This document shows positions 7,665 through 17,196 of a stretch of DNA of 64,000 bases, piece after piece. The notes under the pieces were generated by a model. The model made no database searches. It worked only from the letters and a program-made list of their open reading frames with translations, and was not told the DNA's origin. Both the position numbers and the translations under genes were made by a program. Positions within the stretch are counted from its first letter, which is position 1; the number at the start of each line of letters is the position of its first letter. Source of the DNA: Cetobacterium sp. 2A (GTDB lineage: Bacteria > Fusobacteriota > Fusobacteriia > Fusobacteriales > Fusobacteriaceae); assembly GCF_014250685.1 (NCBI RefSeq), contig NZ_JACFAJ010000006.1, positions 1,014,501 to 1,078,500 of the forward strand, in the 5' to 3' direction.

Positions 7665-8917
7665 AAAAGTTACTGGGCGCTCTATTATTACTATCAGCAT
7701 CTGTATTTGCTAGAGAGCTAACACTACAAGAAGCTATCGATTTAGCCTTAATTAACAGCAAAGCTATTAAATCTTCAGAATTATCAAAGGAGAACTCAAG
7801 TTTACAAATTAAGTCAGCATTTAAAACTGCTCTACCAAGTGTAGTTTACAATGGGACATATCAAAAATCTGAATACGGAAGAAAGATTGATGGTCAAGAG
7901 AATCTAAGGTCAGGTTATCAGCAGACAATTGGTATATATCAACCCTTATTCCAAGGTGGGACAATCATGGCCGGAATAATGGGCGCTAAAGCTGGAAAGA
8001 ATATTGCAAATTATCAGTATCTTTCACAAGTTAGAGACATTAGATTGGAGACGATTCAAACGTTTTCAAAAATAGTTAAACTTCAGAAAGACTTAACTGT
8101 TTTAGAAAGTTCAAAAAAAGAGTTGGAAGTAAATTATAATAAACAAAAAGCGCAGCTAGATATGAGACTTATAACAAAAGCTGATCTTTTAAAAACAGAA
8201 TATAGTATATTAGATTTAGATTCAAGTATTACAGCTGCTAAAAATCAAATTGCTATTGAAAAAACAAATTTAAAAGTAAATTTAATGATACCAGAAAATG
8301 AAAAGCTTATAGTAAAAGATTTTGAAGTTCCAAATAATCTTTTACAAGGAGTAAACTTTGAGATAGATTTAACAAATGCTATGTCAAATAGCTTATCAGC
8401 AAGAATAGCCAAAAGTCAGGTTGAAGTATCAAAAGCACAAAAAATTGCAGCAGCAGCAGATTTCTATCCTCAGGTAGAAGCTTTTGCAAAATATGGTGGA
8501 GTTGAAACAAAAAAGTTTAATTCTTCTTATGAAGATGCTGACTGGATTGGTGGAGTAAGTGTATCATGGAATATGTTTGAATTTGGAAAAGGAATTGACG
8601 ATTATAATATTTCAAAAAATAATGTTAAAATTCAACAGTTAAGTGAACAGACGACGGTGGATAATATTGAAATAAACGTTACATCTAATTATTTAGAAGT
8701 TGTTAGATTTGAATCACTTAGAGTTTCAACAAAGAAAGCTTTAGAAGCAGCTCAAGAGAACTTTAAAATTGATACAGAAAGATACAATGCTGGACTTATT
8801 TCAACTGTGGATTATTTGATTTCAGAAACACAGATGAGACAAGCAGCGGTTATTTATAACCAAGCGAATATAGATTATTTAGTTGCATTTGAAACATATA
8901 GATCAAGCTTGATTTAA
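7661..8917 (+). CDS. TolC family outer-membrane efflux protein
   Basis: This 418-residue outer-membrane channel of the TolC/OEP family forms the exit duct of the tripartite pump encoded here. It has a cleavable signal peptide (residues 1-17, ending SVFA). It shows the two-fold OEP repeat: LTLQEAIDLALINSKAIK at the N-terminus and a matching helical block in the second half. YNAGLISTVDYLISETQMRQA near the C-terminus matches the conserved RYxaGxxsxldlLxaqtxL motif. AGGGAGGAAG precedes the ATG. The adaptor gene follows after 16 bases. Confidence 0.94.
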   Translation: MKKLLGALLLLSASVFARELTLQEAIDLALINSKAIKSSELSKENSSLQIKSAFKTALPSVVYNGTYQKSEYGRKIDGQENLRSGYQQTIGIYQPLFQGGTIMAGIMGAKAGKNIANYQYLSQVRDIRLETIQTFSKIVKLQKDLTVLESSKKELEVNYNKQKAQLDMRLITKADLLKTEYSILDLDSSITAAKNQIAIEKTNLKVNLMIPENEKLIVKDFEVPNNLLQGVNFEIDLTNAMSNSLSARIAKSQVEVSKAQKIAAAADFYPQVEAFAKYGGVETKKFNSSYEDADWIGGVSVSWNMFEFGKGIDDYNISKNNVKIQQLSEQTTVDNIEINVTSNYLEVVRFESLRVSTKKALEAAQENFKIDTERYNAGLISTVDYLISETQMRQAAVIYNQANIDYLVAFETYRSSLI

Positions 8918-8933
8918 ATTTTAGGAGGACATA

Positions 8934-10007
8934 ATGAAAAAATATTTATATTTAGTGCTTGTCGCAGGAATGGCTTTTACTGCTTGTGGGAAGAAAAGCA
9001 ATACAGATGAAAAGGTAGAGATTATACCTAAAAATGTAGTAGTAGAATCGGTTAAATTAAATGATATTTCAGATATTTATAAAAGTGATGCAACAATAGT
9101 TCCTGCAGATAAAGTAAACCATAGTTTAGATGGAATTGGAACTGTTAAAAAAGTTTATAAAAAGAACGGAGAAGCTGTTGATAAGGGAGAAGTTGTAGTA
9201 GTTATGACTGATTCAAAGACAGAATCTGATTACTCAAGAGCAAAGGCAAATTTAGCTTCTGCAAAATCAAATTTAGCAATAGCTACAAATAACTATAAAA
9301 AACATAAGAGTCTTTATGAAAAAGAAATGGTTTCAGAATTAGAATTTTTAGATTACAAAAATAGATTTATAGATGCAGAAGGAAATCATGAAGCTAAAAA
9401 AGCTGAGTTTGAAAATGCTAAAGATAAATATGAAAAATTAACAAGAAAAGCTGAAACATCAGGTGTAGTAGGAAATCTTTACTTAAAACCTGGAAATGAG
9501 GTCAAAGAAAAAGAAAACTTATTTACTGTTGTAAATGAACAAGAAATGGAAGTTATAGTAGATTTTCCTGGAAAATGGTTCAATAGAGTTACTATTGGTT
9601 CTCCAGCCTATGTAGAAATTTCAGATTTAGGAAAAAAAGAATTAAAAGGATATATTAAGGAAATTAATCCAGTTGCAACTCCAGAAACAAGAAAGTTTCC
9701 AGTGACAATTAGAATTCCAAATTTAAGTGGAAATATGAAAGATGGAATGTATGGAAAAGTAAATATTCCAGCTGGAAAAAGAGAAACTTTAGTTGTTCCT
9801 CAAGAAGCAGTATTTGTAAGAGACTTATTAAGTTATGTGTTCATAGTTGAAGATTCTAAAGCAAAAAGGGTAGAAGTAAAAACTGGTGCAATAGAAGAGC
9901 CAATGATTGAAATCACTACAGATAATTTAAAGCCTGGAAATGAAGTTATTGTCGAAGGACTATTTGGTCTTGAAGATGGAGATTTAATAAATATAGAGAA
10001 AAAATAG
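8934..10007 (+). CDS. RND efflux periplasmic adaptor lipoprotein (HlyD/MFP family)
   Basis: This 357-residue membrane-fusion protein bridges the inner-membrane pump and TolC. The signal ends in the lipobox FTAC (Cys19), so it is a lipoprotein like AcrA. The order is a lipoyl half (GTVKKVYKKNGEAVDKGEVV), a coiled-coil hairpin (about residues 95-155, rich in Ala/Lys/Glu), the second lipoyl half (SGVVGNLYLKPGNEV), a beta-barrel domain and a membrane-proximal domain (VPQEAVFVRD). Length and domain order are normal. It lies between tolC and the pump gene with short gaps. Confidence 0.94.
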   Translation: MKKYLYLVLVAGMAFTACGKKSNTDEKVEIIPKNVVVESVKLNDISDIYKSDATIVPADKVNHSLDGIGTVKKVYKKNGEAVDKGEVVVVMTDSKTESDYSRAKANLASAKSNLAIATNNYKKHKSLYEKEMVSELEFLDYKNRFIDAEGNHEAKKAEFENAKDKYEKLTRKAETSGVVGNLYLKPGNEVKEKENLFTVVNEQEMEVIVDFPGKWFNRVTIGSPAYVEISDLGKKELKGYIKEINPVATPETRKFPVTIRIPNLSGNMKDGMYGKVNIPAGKRETLVVPQEAVFVRDLLSYVFIVEDSKAKRVEVKTGAIEEPMIEITTDNLKPGNEVIVEGLFGLEDGDLINIEKK

Positions 10008-10027
10008 ACTGGATGAGGTGAAGAATA

Positions 10028-13000
10028 ATGTCATTAGCTGGAATAGCCATACGTAGGCCAGTAGCTACAACTATGTTAATGGTTTCAATGGTATTTATAG
10101 GGATAGTATCTATGATGTCAATGAAATCAGAATTATTACCAAATATGAATATTCCTATCGTAATGGTAAGTACAACATGGCAAGGAGCAGTGCCACAAGA
10201 TATAGAAACACAAGTAACAAAGAAAATAGAAGATACACTTTCAAATGTAGATGGAATAAAACAAATCAGGTCTACATCATCTTTTGCAAATTCCCAAGTA
10301 CTTATAGAGTTTGACTATGGAGTAGACATAAATACAAAAAAAGGGGATGTACAAAAGGAAGTAGATGCAATAAAGGGAGATTTACCAGCCAGTGCTGATG
10401 ACCCTTCTGTAAAAAAAATACAAGCTGGAGCTGGAAACCTAACAATGATGGTAAATGTTTCGGGACCTAATTTGCTTGAAGTAAATACATTTGTAAATGA
10501 ATTTATGAAACCTAGATTTGAAAGAATAAAAGGAGTAGGAACTGTTGATGTAACTGGTTCTGCCGATAAACAAGTTCAAATTCAAATAGATTCTGATAAA
10601 CTTTCTGCTTATAATATGACTCCAATTGAACTATATGACCTGATTAAAGGGTCTAGTTTAAACGTTCCTCTTGGTGTAATAAATACAGGCGGGAAAGAGA
10701 TAGTTGCTAGATTTATGGGAGAAATAAACTACTTAGATGAGTATAAAAATATGATCATAAGAAGTAATGGTCAAACTTTGAGACTTAAAGATGTAGCAAC
10801 CATAGTTTTAACAACTGAAGATCCAGAAAATTCAACTAAAATGAATGGAAAACAAGCTGTAAGTATAAGTATTGAAAAATCAGCCGATGGAAATACTATA
10901 GATATCGCAGATGCTGCAAAAAAATCTATAAATGAAATGAAAGCATATCTACCTCCTGGAGTTAATATTGATATAATAATGGATTATTCTACTGATATCA
11001 ATTCAGCTATTTCAGGAGTTAAAGGAAATGCTGTAACGGGACTTGTACTTGCAAGTATAATCTTAATGGTCTTTCTTAAAAACTTTAGAGCTACACTACT
11101 TATATCTTTAGCACTTCCAATTGCGATAATGTTTACGTTTGTATTCCTTGCTTCTCAAGGTGTTACAATAAATGTTATCTCACTTATGGGATTATCAATC
11201 GGAGTAGGAATGCTAACGGATAACTCGGTTGTTGTTATAGATAATATATATAGACATATAACTGAACTAAAAAAACCAGTAATAGAAGCTGCAGAAGATG
11301 GAGCAACAGAGGTTACAATAGCTATTATCGCATCTGCACTTACAACAATGGTTGTATTTATACCAGTGTTATTTATACCAGGAATTGCTAGAGAGATATT
11401 TAGAGATATGTCTTTTGCAATTATATTCTCAAACGTTGCAGCACTTATAGTATCATTAACTCTTATGCCAATGGTTGCGAGTAGATTCTTAAAAAGTAAC
11501 GTTGATATAACAAAAGAGGGGAAAATATTCTCATTAGTTAAGACTAATTATATAAAATTAATTGGTTGGGCTGTAAAAAATAAGATTAAAACAGTTGGAG
11601 TAGCATTTGGATTATTTATAGTTATGATGATTGTTGGTTCAAAAGCCACTAAAACAAAATTCTTACCAGATCAAGATTTCGGTAAGTTTGGAATTATTTT
11701 AGAGTTACCAAAAGGATTGAGTTTAGAAACTTCAGAAGCAATTGCTAAAAAAGCTGAAGATATTGTTAAAGCTAATCCTAATACTGTAGCATATACAACT
11801 CTTACTGAGAAAAATATTATAATACTAAACGTTGATATCGGTGAAAAATCTGAAAGAGACGTATCAATGTTTAAGATAATGGAAGATTTAAGACCTACGG
11901 TTGGAAATATTAGAGATACAAAACTGAATATAAAACCAAACTTCCAAAGTAAAGCTCCTGAAAGAGATGTTGAGATGAGAATTACTGCGGAAAACTTGGA
12001 GACTGCTAGAGAAATTGCAAGAAAAATTCAAGATAAAATATCAACAAATCCAAAGATTATAGATATTAAGTCTACACTGGATCCTGGAAATACAGAGGCA
12101 AGAGTAGTTCTTCATAGAGATAAGCTACGTTCTTATGGAATGAACCCAGCAGATTTAGGAAGAACAATAAGTTACTCATTCCTTGGTGGAAATAGAGGTA
12201 AAGGTGAAACTGTAACAGTTAAAACTGGAACAGAAGAGATAGATGTTTTAGTTAGATTATCAGATAAAGATAGAAAGAAAATGTCAAGTCTTGAGCAATT
12301 AAATGTAAGAACAGCAGATGGAAAATTTATTAAAGTTTCTGACGTAGCTGATATAACTATGGCTGAAGGAGCTTCTGAAATAAATAAAGTTGATAAAATT
12401 TATTCTATTTCAATTGGAGCAAATGACGGTGGATTAGGACTTAGTGGAGTTCAAAAAGCTATGACAGATGCTTTTGAGGAATTAGATATTCCAAAAGGAG
12501 TTTCTTATACATGGGGTGGAAATTCACAAATGTTTAGTGATGCAATCATACAGATGGGAGCAGCATTACTAATTTCAATCTTCTTAATTTATGCAATACT
12601 TGCAGCACAATTTGAAAACTTTGTTCTACCTTTCATAATAATTGGTTCAGTACCTTTAGCTATGATTGGAGTTTATACAGGTCTGATTTTAACAGGACAA
12701 CCATTTGACTTAATGGTTATGATAGGGATAATCATGCTTGCTGGAACAGTTGTTAATAATGCCATAGTATTGATAGACTTTATAACGATACTAAGAGAAA
12801 GAGGAATGAGTGTTGACGAAGCAGTTCAGGAATCTTGTAAGACGAGACTTAGACCAATTATAATGACTACTATGACAACAGTATTTGGAATGATTCCTCT
12901 TGCGTTAGGATTAGGAGAAGGAGCAGAACTTTATTCTGGAATGTCAATAGCTGTTATATTCGGACTTTCATTCTCAACACTACTAACTCTTGTTGTAATT

Positions 13001-13087
13001 CCAGTTCTATACATGATTACTGAAGAAATGGGAGAAAAGGCTGGAAAAGCGTTTAAAAAAATATTTAAATTTAAAAAGAAAAAATAA
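10028..13087 (+). CDS. RND multidrug efflux permease (AcrB/SwrC-like, HAE1)
   Basis: This 1019-residue inner-membrane proton-driven pump shows the standard RND duplication: an N-terminal TM helix, a large periplasmic loop, six helices, a second periplasmic loop and five to six helices. The TM4 block reads GMLTDNSVVVIDNI, so the AcrB Asp407 equivalent is kept and the Asp408 equivalent is Asn. TM10 reads AGTVVNNAIVLIDFI without the AcrB Lys940. Both variants are usual in the SwrC/YerP branch found in Firmicutes-like lineages, so I do not treat them as loss of function. The substrate range cannot be read from sequence. It is the core of the tetR-tolC-adaptor-pump operon. Confidence 0.95.
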   Translation: MSLAGIAIRRPVATTMLMVSMVFIGIVSMMSMKSELLPNMNIPIVMVSTTWQGAVPQDIETQVTKKIEDTLSNVDGIKQIRSTSSFANSQVLIEFDYGVDINTKKGDVQKEVDAIKGDLPASADDPSVKKIQAGAGNLTMMVNVSGPNLLEVNTFVNEFMKPRFERIKGVGTVDVTGSADKQVQIQIDSDKLSAYNMTPIELYDLIKGSSLNVPLGVINTGGKEIVARFMGEINYLDEYKNMIIRSNGQTLRLKDVATIVLTTEDPENSTKMNGKQAVSISIEKSADGNTIDIADAAKKSINEMKAYLPPGVNIDIIMDYSTDINSAISGVKGNAVTGLVLASIILMVFLKNFRATLLISLALPIAIMFTFVFLASQGVTINVISLMGLSIGVGMLTDNSVVVIDNIYRHITELKKPVIEAAEDGATEVTIAIIASALTTMVVFIPVLFIPGIAREIFRDMSFAIIFSNVAALIVSLTLMPMVASRFLKSNVDITKEGKIFSLVKTNYIKLIGWAVKNKIKTVGVAFGLFIVMMIVGSKATKTKFLPDQDFGKFGIILELPKGLSLETSEAIAKKAEDIVKANPNTVAYTTLTEKNIIILNVDIGEKSERDVSMFKIMEDLRPTVGNIRDTKLNIKPNFQSKAPERDVEMRITAENLETAREIARKIQDKISTNPKIIDIKSTLDPGNTEARVVLHRDKLRSYGMNPADLGRTISYSFLGGNRGKGETVTVKTGTEEIDVLVRLSDKDRKKMSSLEQLNVRTADGKFIKVSDVADITMAEGASEINKVDKIYSISIGANDGGLGLSGVQKAMTDAFEELDIPKGVSYTWGGNSQMFSDAIIQMGAALLISIFLIYAILAAQFENFVLPFIIIGSVPLAMIGVYTGLILTGQPFDLMVMIGIIMLAGTVVNNAIVLIDFITILRERGMSVDEAVQESCKTRLRPIIMTTMTTVFGMIPLALGLGEGAELYSGMSIAVIFGLSFSTLLTLVVIPVLYMITEEMGEKAGKAFKKIFKFKKKK

Positions 13088-13140
13088 AAATTAAGGTATA
13101 GACATAGGTAAGACTCATATTGAAAATGGGGGGTTGCTCT

Positions 13141-13512
13141 ATGAAAGACTCGAAAAACTATAAAGTTATAAGTATTTATATTAACGAATCTCAAAAAAGA
13201 AGTTTAGAAGAGTTTTTTGAAAGAATTGATTTTCACACATACTCTATTCAGACAAAACTTGAAGGTATTTGGGGCAAAGGAATAAGACATAAAAATAATC
13301 AGATTTGGCCTGGTGTGGATTGTTTGTTTTATTTGATTGTAAAAGATTTTCAAGTTGAATCCATGTTAAAAAAATTAAAATTTTTTAGATTAGGAATAGA
13401 GGAAGCTGTTGTCATGTCAGTATTTGTAGCAAATTTAGATTATTATTTTGATAATATTCAAAAAGCTAATATTGAACCTGAAGGTGAAGATGTAGAGATT
13501 CAATGGGAATAA
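13141..13512 (+). CDS. PG0541 family transporter-associated protein
   Basis: This 123-residue soluble protein resembles the PG0541 family, which sits beside RND efflux genes in several phyla and has no known biochemical role. It shares the family's pattern: a short N-terminal strand, W-x-K-G-x-G around residues 42-47 (GIWGKGIRHK), a WPG motif, a MLKKLK helix and a final V-F-V-x-N-L strand. The ATG at 13141 was chosen because GGGGGG lies about 8 bases upstream; an ATG at 13120 would leave that ribosome site inside the gene. It closes the efflux operon before a strong terminator. Confidence 0.75.
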   Translation: MKDSKNYKVISIYINESQKRSLEEFFERIDFHTYSIQTKLEGIWGKGIRHKNNQIWPGVDCLFYLIVKDFQVESMLKKLKFFRLGIEEAVVMSVFVANLDYYFDNIQKANIEPEGEDVEIQWE

Positions 13513-13522
13513 TAGAATTCAT

Positions 13523-13560
13523 GATGGTATCACTTTAAAAGTGATACCATCTTTATTTTT
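13523..13560 (+). terminator. Terminator of the efflux operon
   Basis: A 12-base-pair hairpin (GATGGTATCACT pairing with AGTGATACCATC across TTAAA) is followed by a T-rich tract. It is placed just after the last efflux-operon gene. Confidence 0.9.
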
Positions 13561-13580
13561 ATTGAGGAATATAGTATAAT
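13552..13580 (+). promoter_or_regulatory. Probable promoter of the AIR-synthase-like gene
   Basis: TATAAT at 13575-13580 has a weak TTTATT 17 bases upstream (13552-13557), overlapping the U-tract of the preceding terminator. The gene starts 46 bases downstream after AGGGGGAA. Confidence 0.5.
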
Positions 13581-13626
13581 ACTCTGTACATAATAAGATT
13601 TCAAGTGTCTAGTTTAGGGGGAAGTT

Positions 13627-14610
13627 ATGAAAGTTGGAAAATTAACAGTTTTAGATTTAGAAGAACTAGTTTTTAAGAATTTAAAAAGCAGTAGAAAAGA
13701 AGTAATATCATCTCCAGAAATAGGTGGAGATTGTGCTATTATTGATTTCGGAGATAAAGTAGCTTATCTTTCAACAGATCCCATAACAGGTACAAGTAAA
13801 GGAATCGGAAAGCTTGCAATTAATATAAATTGTAATGATATAGCTACAGGTGGAGTTGAACCTGTAGGAGTGATGTTAACAATATTACTTCCTCCTGGAA
13901 CTACAAAGAATGAAGTGACAGAAATAATGAGAGAAGCGGAAGAAGAATGTAAAAAATTAAATGTGACCATAATGGGAGGTCATACAGAAGTAACAACAGC
14001 AGTAAATAGAGTTGTGATATCTGCAACAGCTATAGGTATAGGAGAAAAGAAAAGCTGTAAGGATAAAGAAAAAGTTATATGTGGAGATAGAATCATAATA
14101 ACAAAAGGGATAGGAATTGAAGGAACTGGAATAATAGCTTATGAAAAAGAAAGCGAACTTCAAGATGTAATTGGAGAAAGCTTGCTAAGAGAAGCTAAAG
14201 ACCTTTTAGATAAAACTAGTGTAGTTAAAGATGGGTTACTAGCAGCAAAGCATGTAAAGGGTATGCACGATGTAACTGAGGGTGGACTTTTAGGAGCAAT
14301 TTGGGAAATTACAGAATTCTATAAGTTGGGGACTAAAATATGTTATGAAAATATTTTAATTCCAATTTCAACAAAAAAAATATGTGAATATTTTAAAATA
14401 GATCCTTTAAAACTTATTTCGAGCGGGACTATGTTGATGATAGTATCGGAAGAAAAAGTTGAAGAGCTTATAACAGTGTTAAAAAAAGAGGGAATAGATG
14501 CTTTTGATATTGGTTTTTTAACAAAAACAAAAGAAAAAATTCTATCAAAAAATAAAATAGAGTATGAGATATTAGAGCCTGAAAGTGATGAACTCTATAA
14601 AGTAGTATAA
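13627..14610 (+). CDS. AIR synthase-related protein (HypE/ThiL/SelD superfamily)
   Basis: This 327-residue member of the PurM/AIR synthase ATP-binding superfamily has the N-terminal Asp block GGDCAIIDFGD, followed by STDPITG, NCNDIATGGVEPVG and GGHTEVT, all typical nucleotide and metal binding segments. The C-terminal part carries HDVTEGGLLGAIWEI, the glycine-rich motif of the AIRS_C domain. It is closest in style to stand-alone HypE-like proteins. The C-terminal Cys of true HypE is absent (the protein ends ELYKVV) and no hyp genes are nearby, so hydrogenase maturation is not implied. The substrate is unknown. Confidence 0.85.
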   Translation: MKVGKLTVLDLEELVFKNLKSSRKEVISSPEIGGDCAIIDFGDKVAYLSTDPITGTSKGIGKLAININCNDIATGGVEPVGVMLTILLPPGTTKNEVTEIMREAEEECKKLNVTIMGGHTEVTTAVNRVVISATAIGIGEKKSCKDKEKVICGDRIIITKGIGIEGTGIIAYEKESELQDVIGESLLREAKDLLDKTSVVKDGLLAAKHVKGMHDVTEGGLLGAIWEITEFYKLGTKICYENILIPISTKKICEYFKIDPLKLISSGTMLMIVSEEKVEELITVLKKEGIDAFDIGFLTKTKEKILSKNKIEYEILEPESDELYKVV

Positions 14611-14632
14611 ATAAATTGAAAGAGGTGTTGTG

Positions 14633-15931
14633 TTGAATATAAAACAAAGAGTAATATCTTTAATTGGAAGTGTTGAAAAAGGGAAGTATTCAAATATTGC
14701 TTTAAATGAATATTTTAAAGAAAATAAATTAACGAGCGGAGAAAGAGGATTTATTACGGAACTTTTTTATGGAGTAATAAGAAACAAGGTATTCTTAGAT
14801 TATGAAATTGAAAAAAGAACTAAAAGCATAAAAAAAGATTGGATAAAAAATTTATTAAGAATTTCAATATACCAAGCCACTTTTATGAATAGTGACGACA
14901 AAGGTGTTGCATGGGAAGCTACTGAGCTTGCTAAAAAGAAATACGGAGTTCCAGTTGGTAAATTTGTAAACGGAGTAGTTAGATCATATCTAAGAGATAA
15001 AGAAAAGGATATAGCTGAATTAAAATCAAATGATAAATTAGATATACTATACTCTTATCCAAAGTGGTTTTATGAAAGAATAAAGGCAGAGTATGGAGAT
15101 TCGACAGAGCAGTTCTTAATCTCTCTAAAAAAAGTTCCGTATATGAGTGTAAGGGTAAATAAATTAAAATATACTGAATCTGAGTTTGAAGAATTAGCTA
15201 AAAAGTTAGATATAAAAATTATAAAAAAAGTTGATACAGTTTATTATATCGATTCTGGAATAGTTTTATATACAGAAGAGTTTAAAGATGGAAAAATTAT
15301 AGCTCAGGATGCTTCATCGTATTTAGCCGCTGCAATACTTAATCCAAAATCTGGAGAAAGTGTTATCGATGTTTGTAGTGCTCCTGGAAGTAAAACTGCA
15401 GTTTTAGCAGAAATTATGAAAAATAAGGGAGAAATATTAGCTCTTGATATTCACGCTCATAAAATTAAATTGATAGAAGAAAATTTAAAAAAATTAGGAA
15501 TAACAATTGCAAGAACAGTAAAAATGGATGCTCGTAATCTTAAAGAGCAAGGAAAGAAGTTTGACAAAATATTAGTTGATGCACCTTGTAGTGGATATGG
15601 AGTACTAAGAAAAAAACCAGAAGCACTTTACAATAAAGGTTTAGAAAATGTGAAAGAATTATCAGAACTTCAGTATGAGATACTTGAATCATCAGCTTCA
15701 GCATTGAAAGTTGGAGGAGAGATGGTATATAGTACATGTACTATATTTAGAGAAGAAAATACTGATAATATAAAGAAATTCTTAGAAGAAAATCAGAATT
15801 TTTCTGTTATGAAAATAGAAATTCCAGAAAATATTTCTGGAGAATTTGATGAACTTGGAGGATTCTTTATAAATTATAAAGAAGAAATTTTAGATAACTT
15901 TTATATCGTGAAAATGAGAAAGGATAAATAA
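14633..15931 (+). CDS. rsmB: 16S rRNA (cytosine-967-C5)-methyltransferase RsmB
   Basis: RsmB methylates C967 of 16S rRNA using S-adenosylmethionine. The N-terminal 130 residues are a NusB-like RNA-binding domain (KLTSGERGFITELFYGVIRNK). The C-terminal domain is a Rossmann methyltransferase with DVCSAPGSKTAVLAE, the catalytic DAPCSGYGVLRKKPE and YSTCTIFREEN, giving the two cysteines expected of a C5-methyltransferase. A TTG start at 14633 is preferred because GAGG lies 7 bases upstream; a GTG at 14630 is the alternative and adds one residue. The TrmR-like methyltransferase gene follows after 2 bases. Confidence 0.94.
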   Translation: MNIKQRVISLIGSVEKGKYSNIALNEYFKENKLTSGERGFITELFYGVIRNKVFLDYEIEKRTKSIKKDWIKNLLRISIYQATFMNSDDKGVAWEATELAKKKYGVPVGKFVNGVVRSYLRDKEKDIAELKSNDKLDILYSYPKWFYERIKAEYGDSTEQFLISLKKVPYMSVRVNKLKYTESEFEELAKKLDIKIIKKVDTVYYIDSGIVLYTEEFKDGKIIAQDASSYLAAAILNPKSGESVIDVCSAPGSKTAVLAEIMKNKGEILALDIHAHKIKLIEENLKKLGITIARTVKMDARNLKEQGKKFDKILVDAPCSGYGVLRKKPEALYNKGLENVKELSELQYEILESSASALKVGGEMVYSTCTIFREENTDNIKKFLEENQNFSVMKIEIPENISGEFDELGGFFINYKEEILDNFYIVKMRKDK

Positions 15932-15933
15932 GA

Positions 15934-16566
15934 ATGTTGGATGAATTAGTACAAGCTAATGAGTATGTAGTTAGTAAGATAAAAGAAAAAGATAAATTAG
16001 TTTTAGAAATGGAACAGTTTGCCAAAGAAAATAATGTTCCGATAGTAACAAAAGAAGTAGCTGAATATTTAAAGTTTACTCTAGATATGTGTAAGAGTAA
16101 AAATGTTTTAGAGATTGGAACGGCTATTGGTTATTCTGGAATATTAATGGCACAAGTGATTGAAAAATATGATGGAAAACTTCTTACAATAGAAATAGAC
16201 GAAACAAGATTTAACCAAGCTAAAGAAAATTTTGAAAAATCAAATTTAAAAAATATAACATCTATTTTAGGAGATGCTACAGAAGAAATAAAAAAATTGG
16301 ATGATGTATATGATTTCGTATTTATAGATGCTTCAAAAGGTCAATATATGGAGTTTTTCAAAGATTCATATAAGCTTTTAGCACCTGGTGGGATAATTTT
16401 TATAGATAATATAATGTTTAGAGGTTATTTATATAAAGAATATCCAAAAAGATTTAAAACTATAGTAAAGAGATTAGATAGTTTTATAGAATATCTGTAC
16501 GAAAATCATAACTTTGTATTGCTTCCTTTTGGTGATGGAATTGGTTTGTTAAAAAAAGAGGATTAG
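15934..16566 (+). CDS. trmR: O-methyltransferase, TrmR/YrrM-like
   Basis: This 210-residue class I SAM-dependent methyltransferase is of the methyltransf_3 family. The SAM motif VLEIGTAIGYSGILMA is at about residues 56-71, followed by the acidic LLTIEIDE and the metal-binding DFVFIDASKGQY and IIFIDNI stretches. It resembles Bacillus TrmR (YrrM), which methylates 5-hydroxyuridine at tRNA position 34; in Firmicutes that gene is often near mltG, as it loosely is here (mltG starts about 2.3 kb downstream). Assignment as TrmR rather than another small O-methyltransferase is moderately supported. Confidence 0.82.
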   Translation: MLDELVQANEYVVSKIKEKDKLVLEMEQFAKENNVPIVTKEVAEYLKFTLDMCKSKNVLEIGTAIGYSGILMAQVIEKYDGKLLTIEIDETRFNQAKENFEKSNLKNITSILGDATEEIKKLDDVYDFVFIDASKGQYMEFFKDSYKLLAPGGIIFIDNIMFRGYLYKEYPKRFKTIVKRLDSFIEYLYENHNFVLLPFGDGIGLLKKED

Positions 16567-16622
16567 AAGAGAATCTGTAGTAAATATCTCATGAAGTCAT
16601 AAAATTAATGGGAGGAATTACT

Positions 16623-17075
16623 ATGGGATACCAAAAATCATATTCTGGAGTTTTTAATAAATATTGGGATACTTATAGACAAAAAGTTTCAGAGAGTCAA
16701 TCAGCTTCTCAAGCTGAGAGTATTCAGAATGTAAAAGATATATTTACACAAACAGTTGTAAAAATGTTATTAGAAATAAACCCGAATTTGAACATTAATC
16801 AAAATGATATAGTTTATGTATCAAGTGAAGTTGTAGACGGAATGACAGACAAGTCTGATGATGTGAAAAACAGATTAGAAAATGACGAGAACTATCCAAA
16901 ACATTATAAAATATCAGATAAGCTATTAGGTGAACCAGAGTTTGTAAAAATGATAGAGGAATCAGATTTAATATCATGTTTTGACAAGTTTGCGGAAATA
17001 ACAACTAATAGAATCGTACATATATCAAAAGAGCACGGACACGAAAAAGCTAATGGTAAGAGAATAATACATTGA
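16623..17075 (+). CDS. Hypothetical protein
   Basis: I do not recognise this 150-residue soluble protein. It has no signal peptide or membrane span. The N-terminus is rich in polar residues (YQKSYSGVFNKYWDTYRQKV), the middle is helical, and the C-terminus is His/Lys-rich (HISKEHGHEKANGK). The ATG at 16623 was preferred over one at 16608 because GGGAGGA lies about 6 bases upstream of the later codon. It stands alone between the methyltransferase and helicase genes and is closed by its own terminator. Confidence 0.78.
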   Translation: MGYQKSYSGVFNKYWDTYRQKVSESQSASQAESIQNVKDIFTQTVVKMLLEINPNLNINQNDIVYVSSEVVDGMTDKSDDVKNRLENDENYPKHYKISDKLLGEPEFVKMIEESDLISCFDKFAEITTNRIVHISKEHGHEKANGKRIIH

Positions 17076-17076
17076 T

Positions 17077-17104
17077 AAAGTGGGGGTGTTCTACTCCCAC
17101 TTTT
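17077..17104 (+). terminator. Terminator after the 150-residue hypothetical gene
   Basis: The hairpin AAAGTGGG / CCCACTTT with an 11-base loop ends in a short T-run. It starts right after the stop codon of the upstream gene. Confidence 0.82.
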
Positions 17105-17151
17105 ACTTATGTTAAAGAATTTAAAAAAAATACACATTTTTTAAAAAAGTG

Positions 17152-17160
17152 TGGTATAAT
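17152..17160 (+). promoter_or_regulatory. Extended -10 promoter of the DEAD-box helicase gene
   Basis: TGG-TATAAT is a perfect extended -10 with no recognisable -35. It sits 37 bases before the helicase ATG. Its position also argues against a GTG start at 17149, which would place the promoter inside the gene. Confidence 0.65.
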
Positions 17161-17196
17161 GATATGATTGAATATAAAAAGATTAAGGAAGTGACT

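Noticed and set aside
10028-13087. Pump inactivated by loss of proton-relay residues (Asp408 to Asn, no Lys940)
   Set aside because: These differences are usual in the SwrC-like branch of RND pumps, and the gene is otherwise full length.
13627-14610. Hydrogenase maturation protein HypE
   Set aside because: The C-terminal cysteine motif of HypE is missing and no hyp genes are adjacent; the hydrogenase in the window is the [FeFe] type, which does not use HypE.
17149-17196. GTG start for the helicase gene at 17149
   Set aside because: The extended -10 promoter TGG-TATAAT lies at 17152-17160, and an AAGGAAG ribosome site precedes the ATG at 17197.
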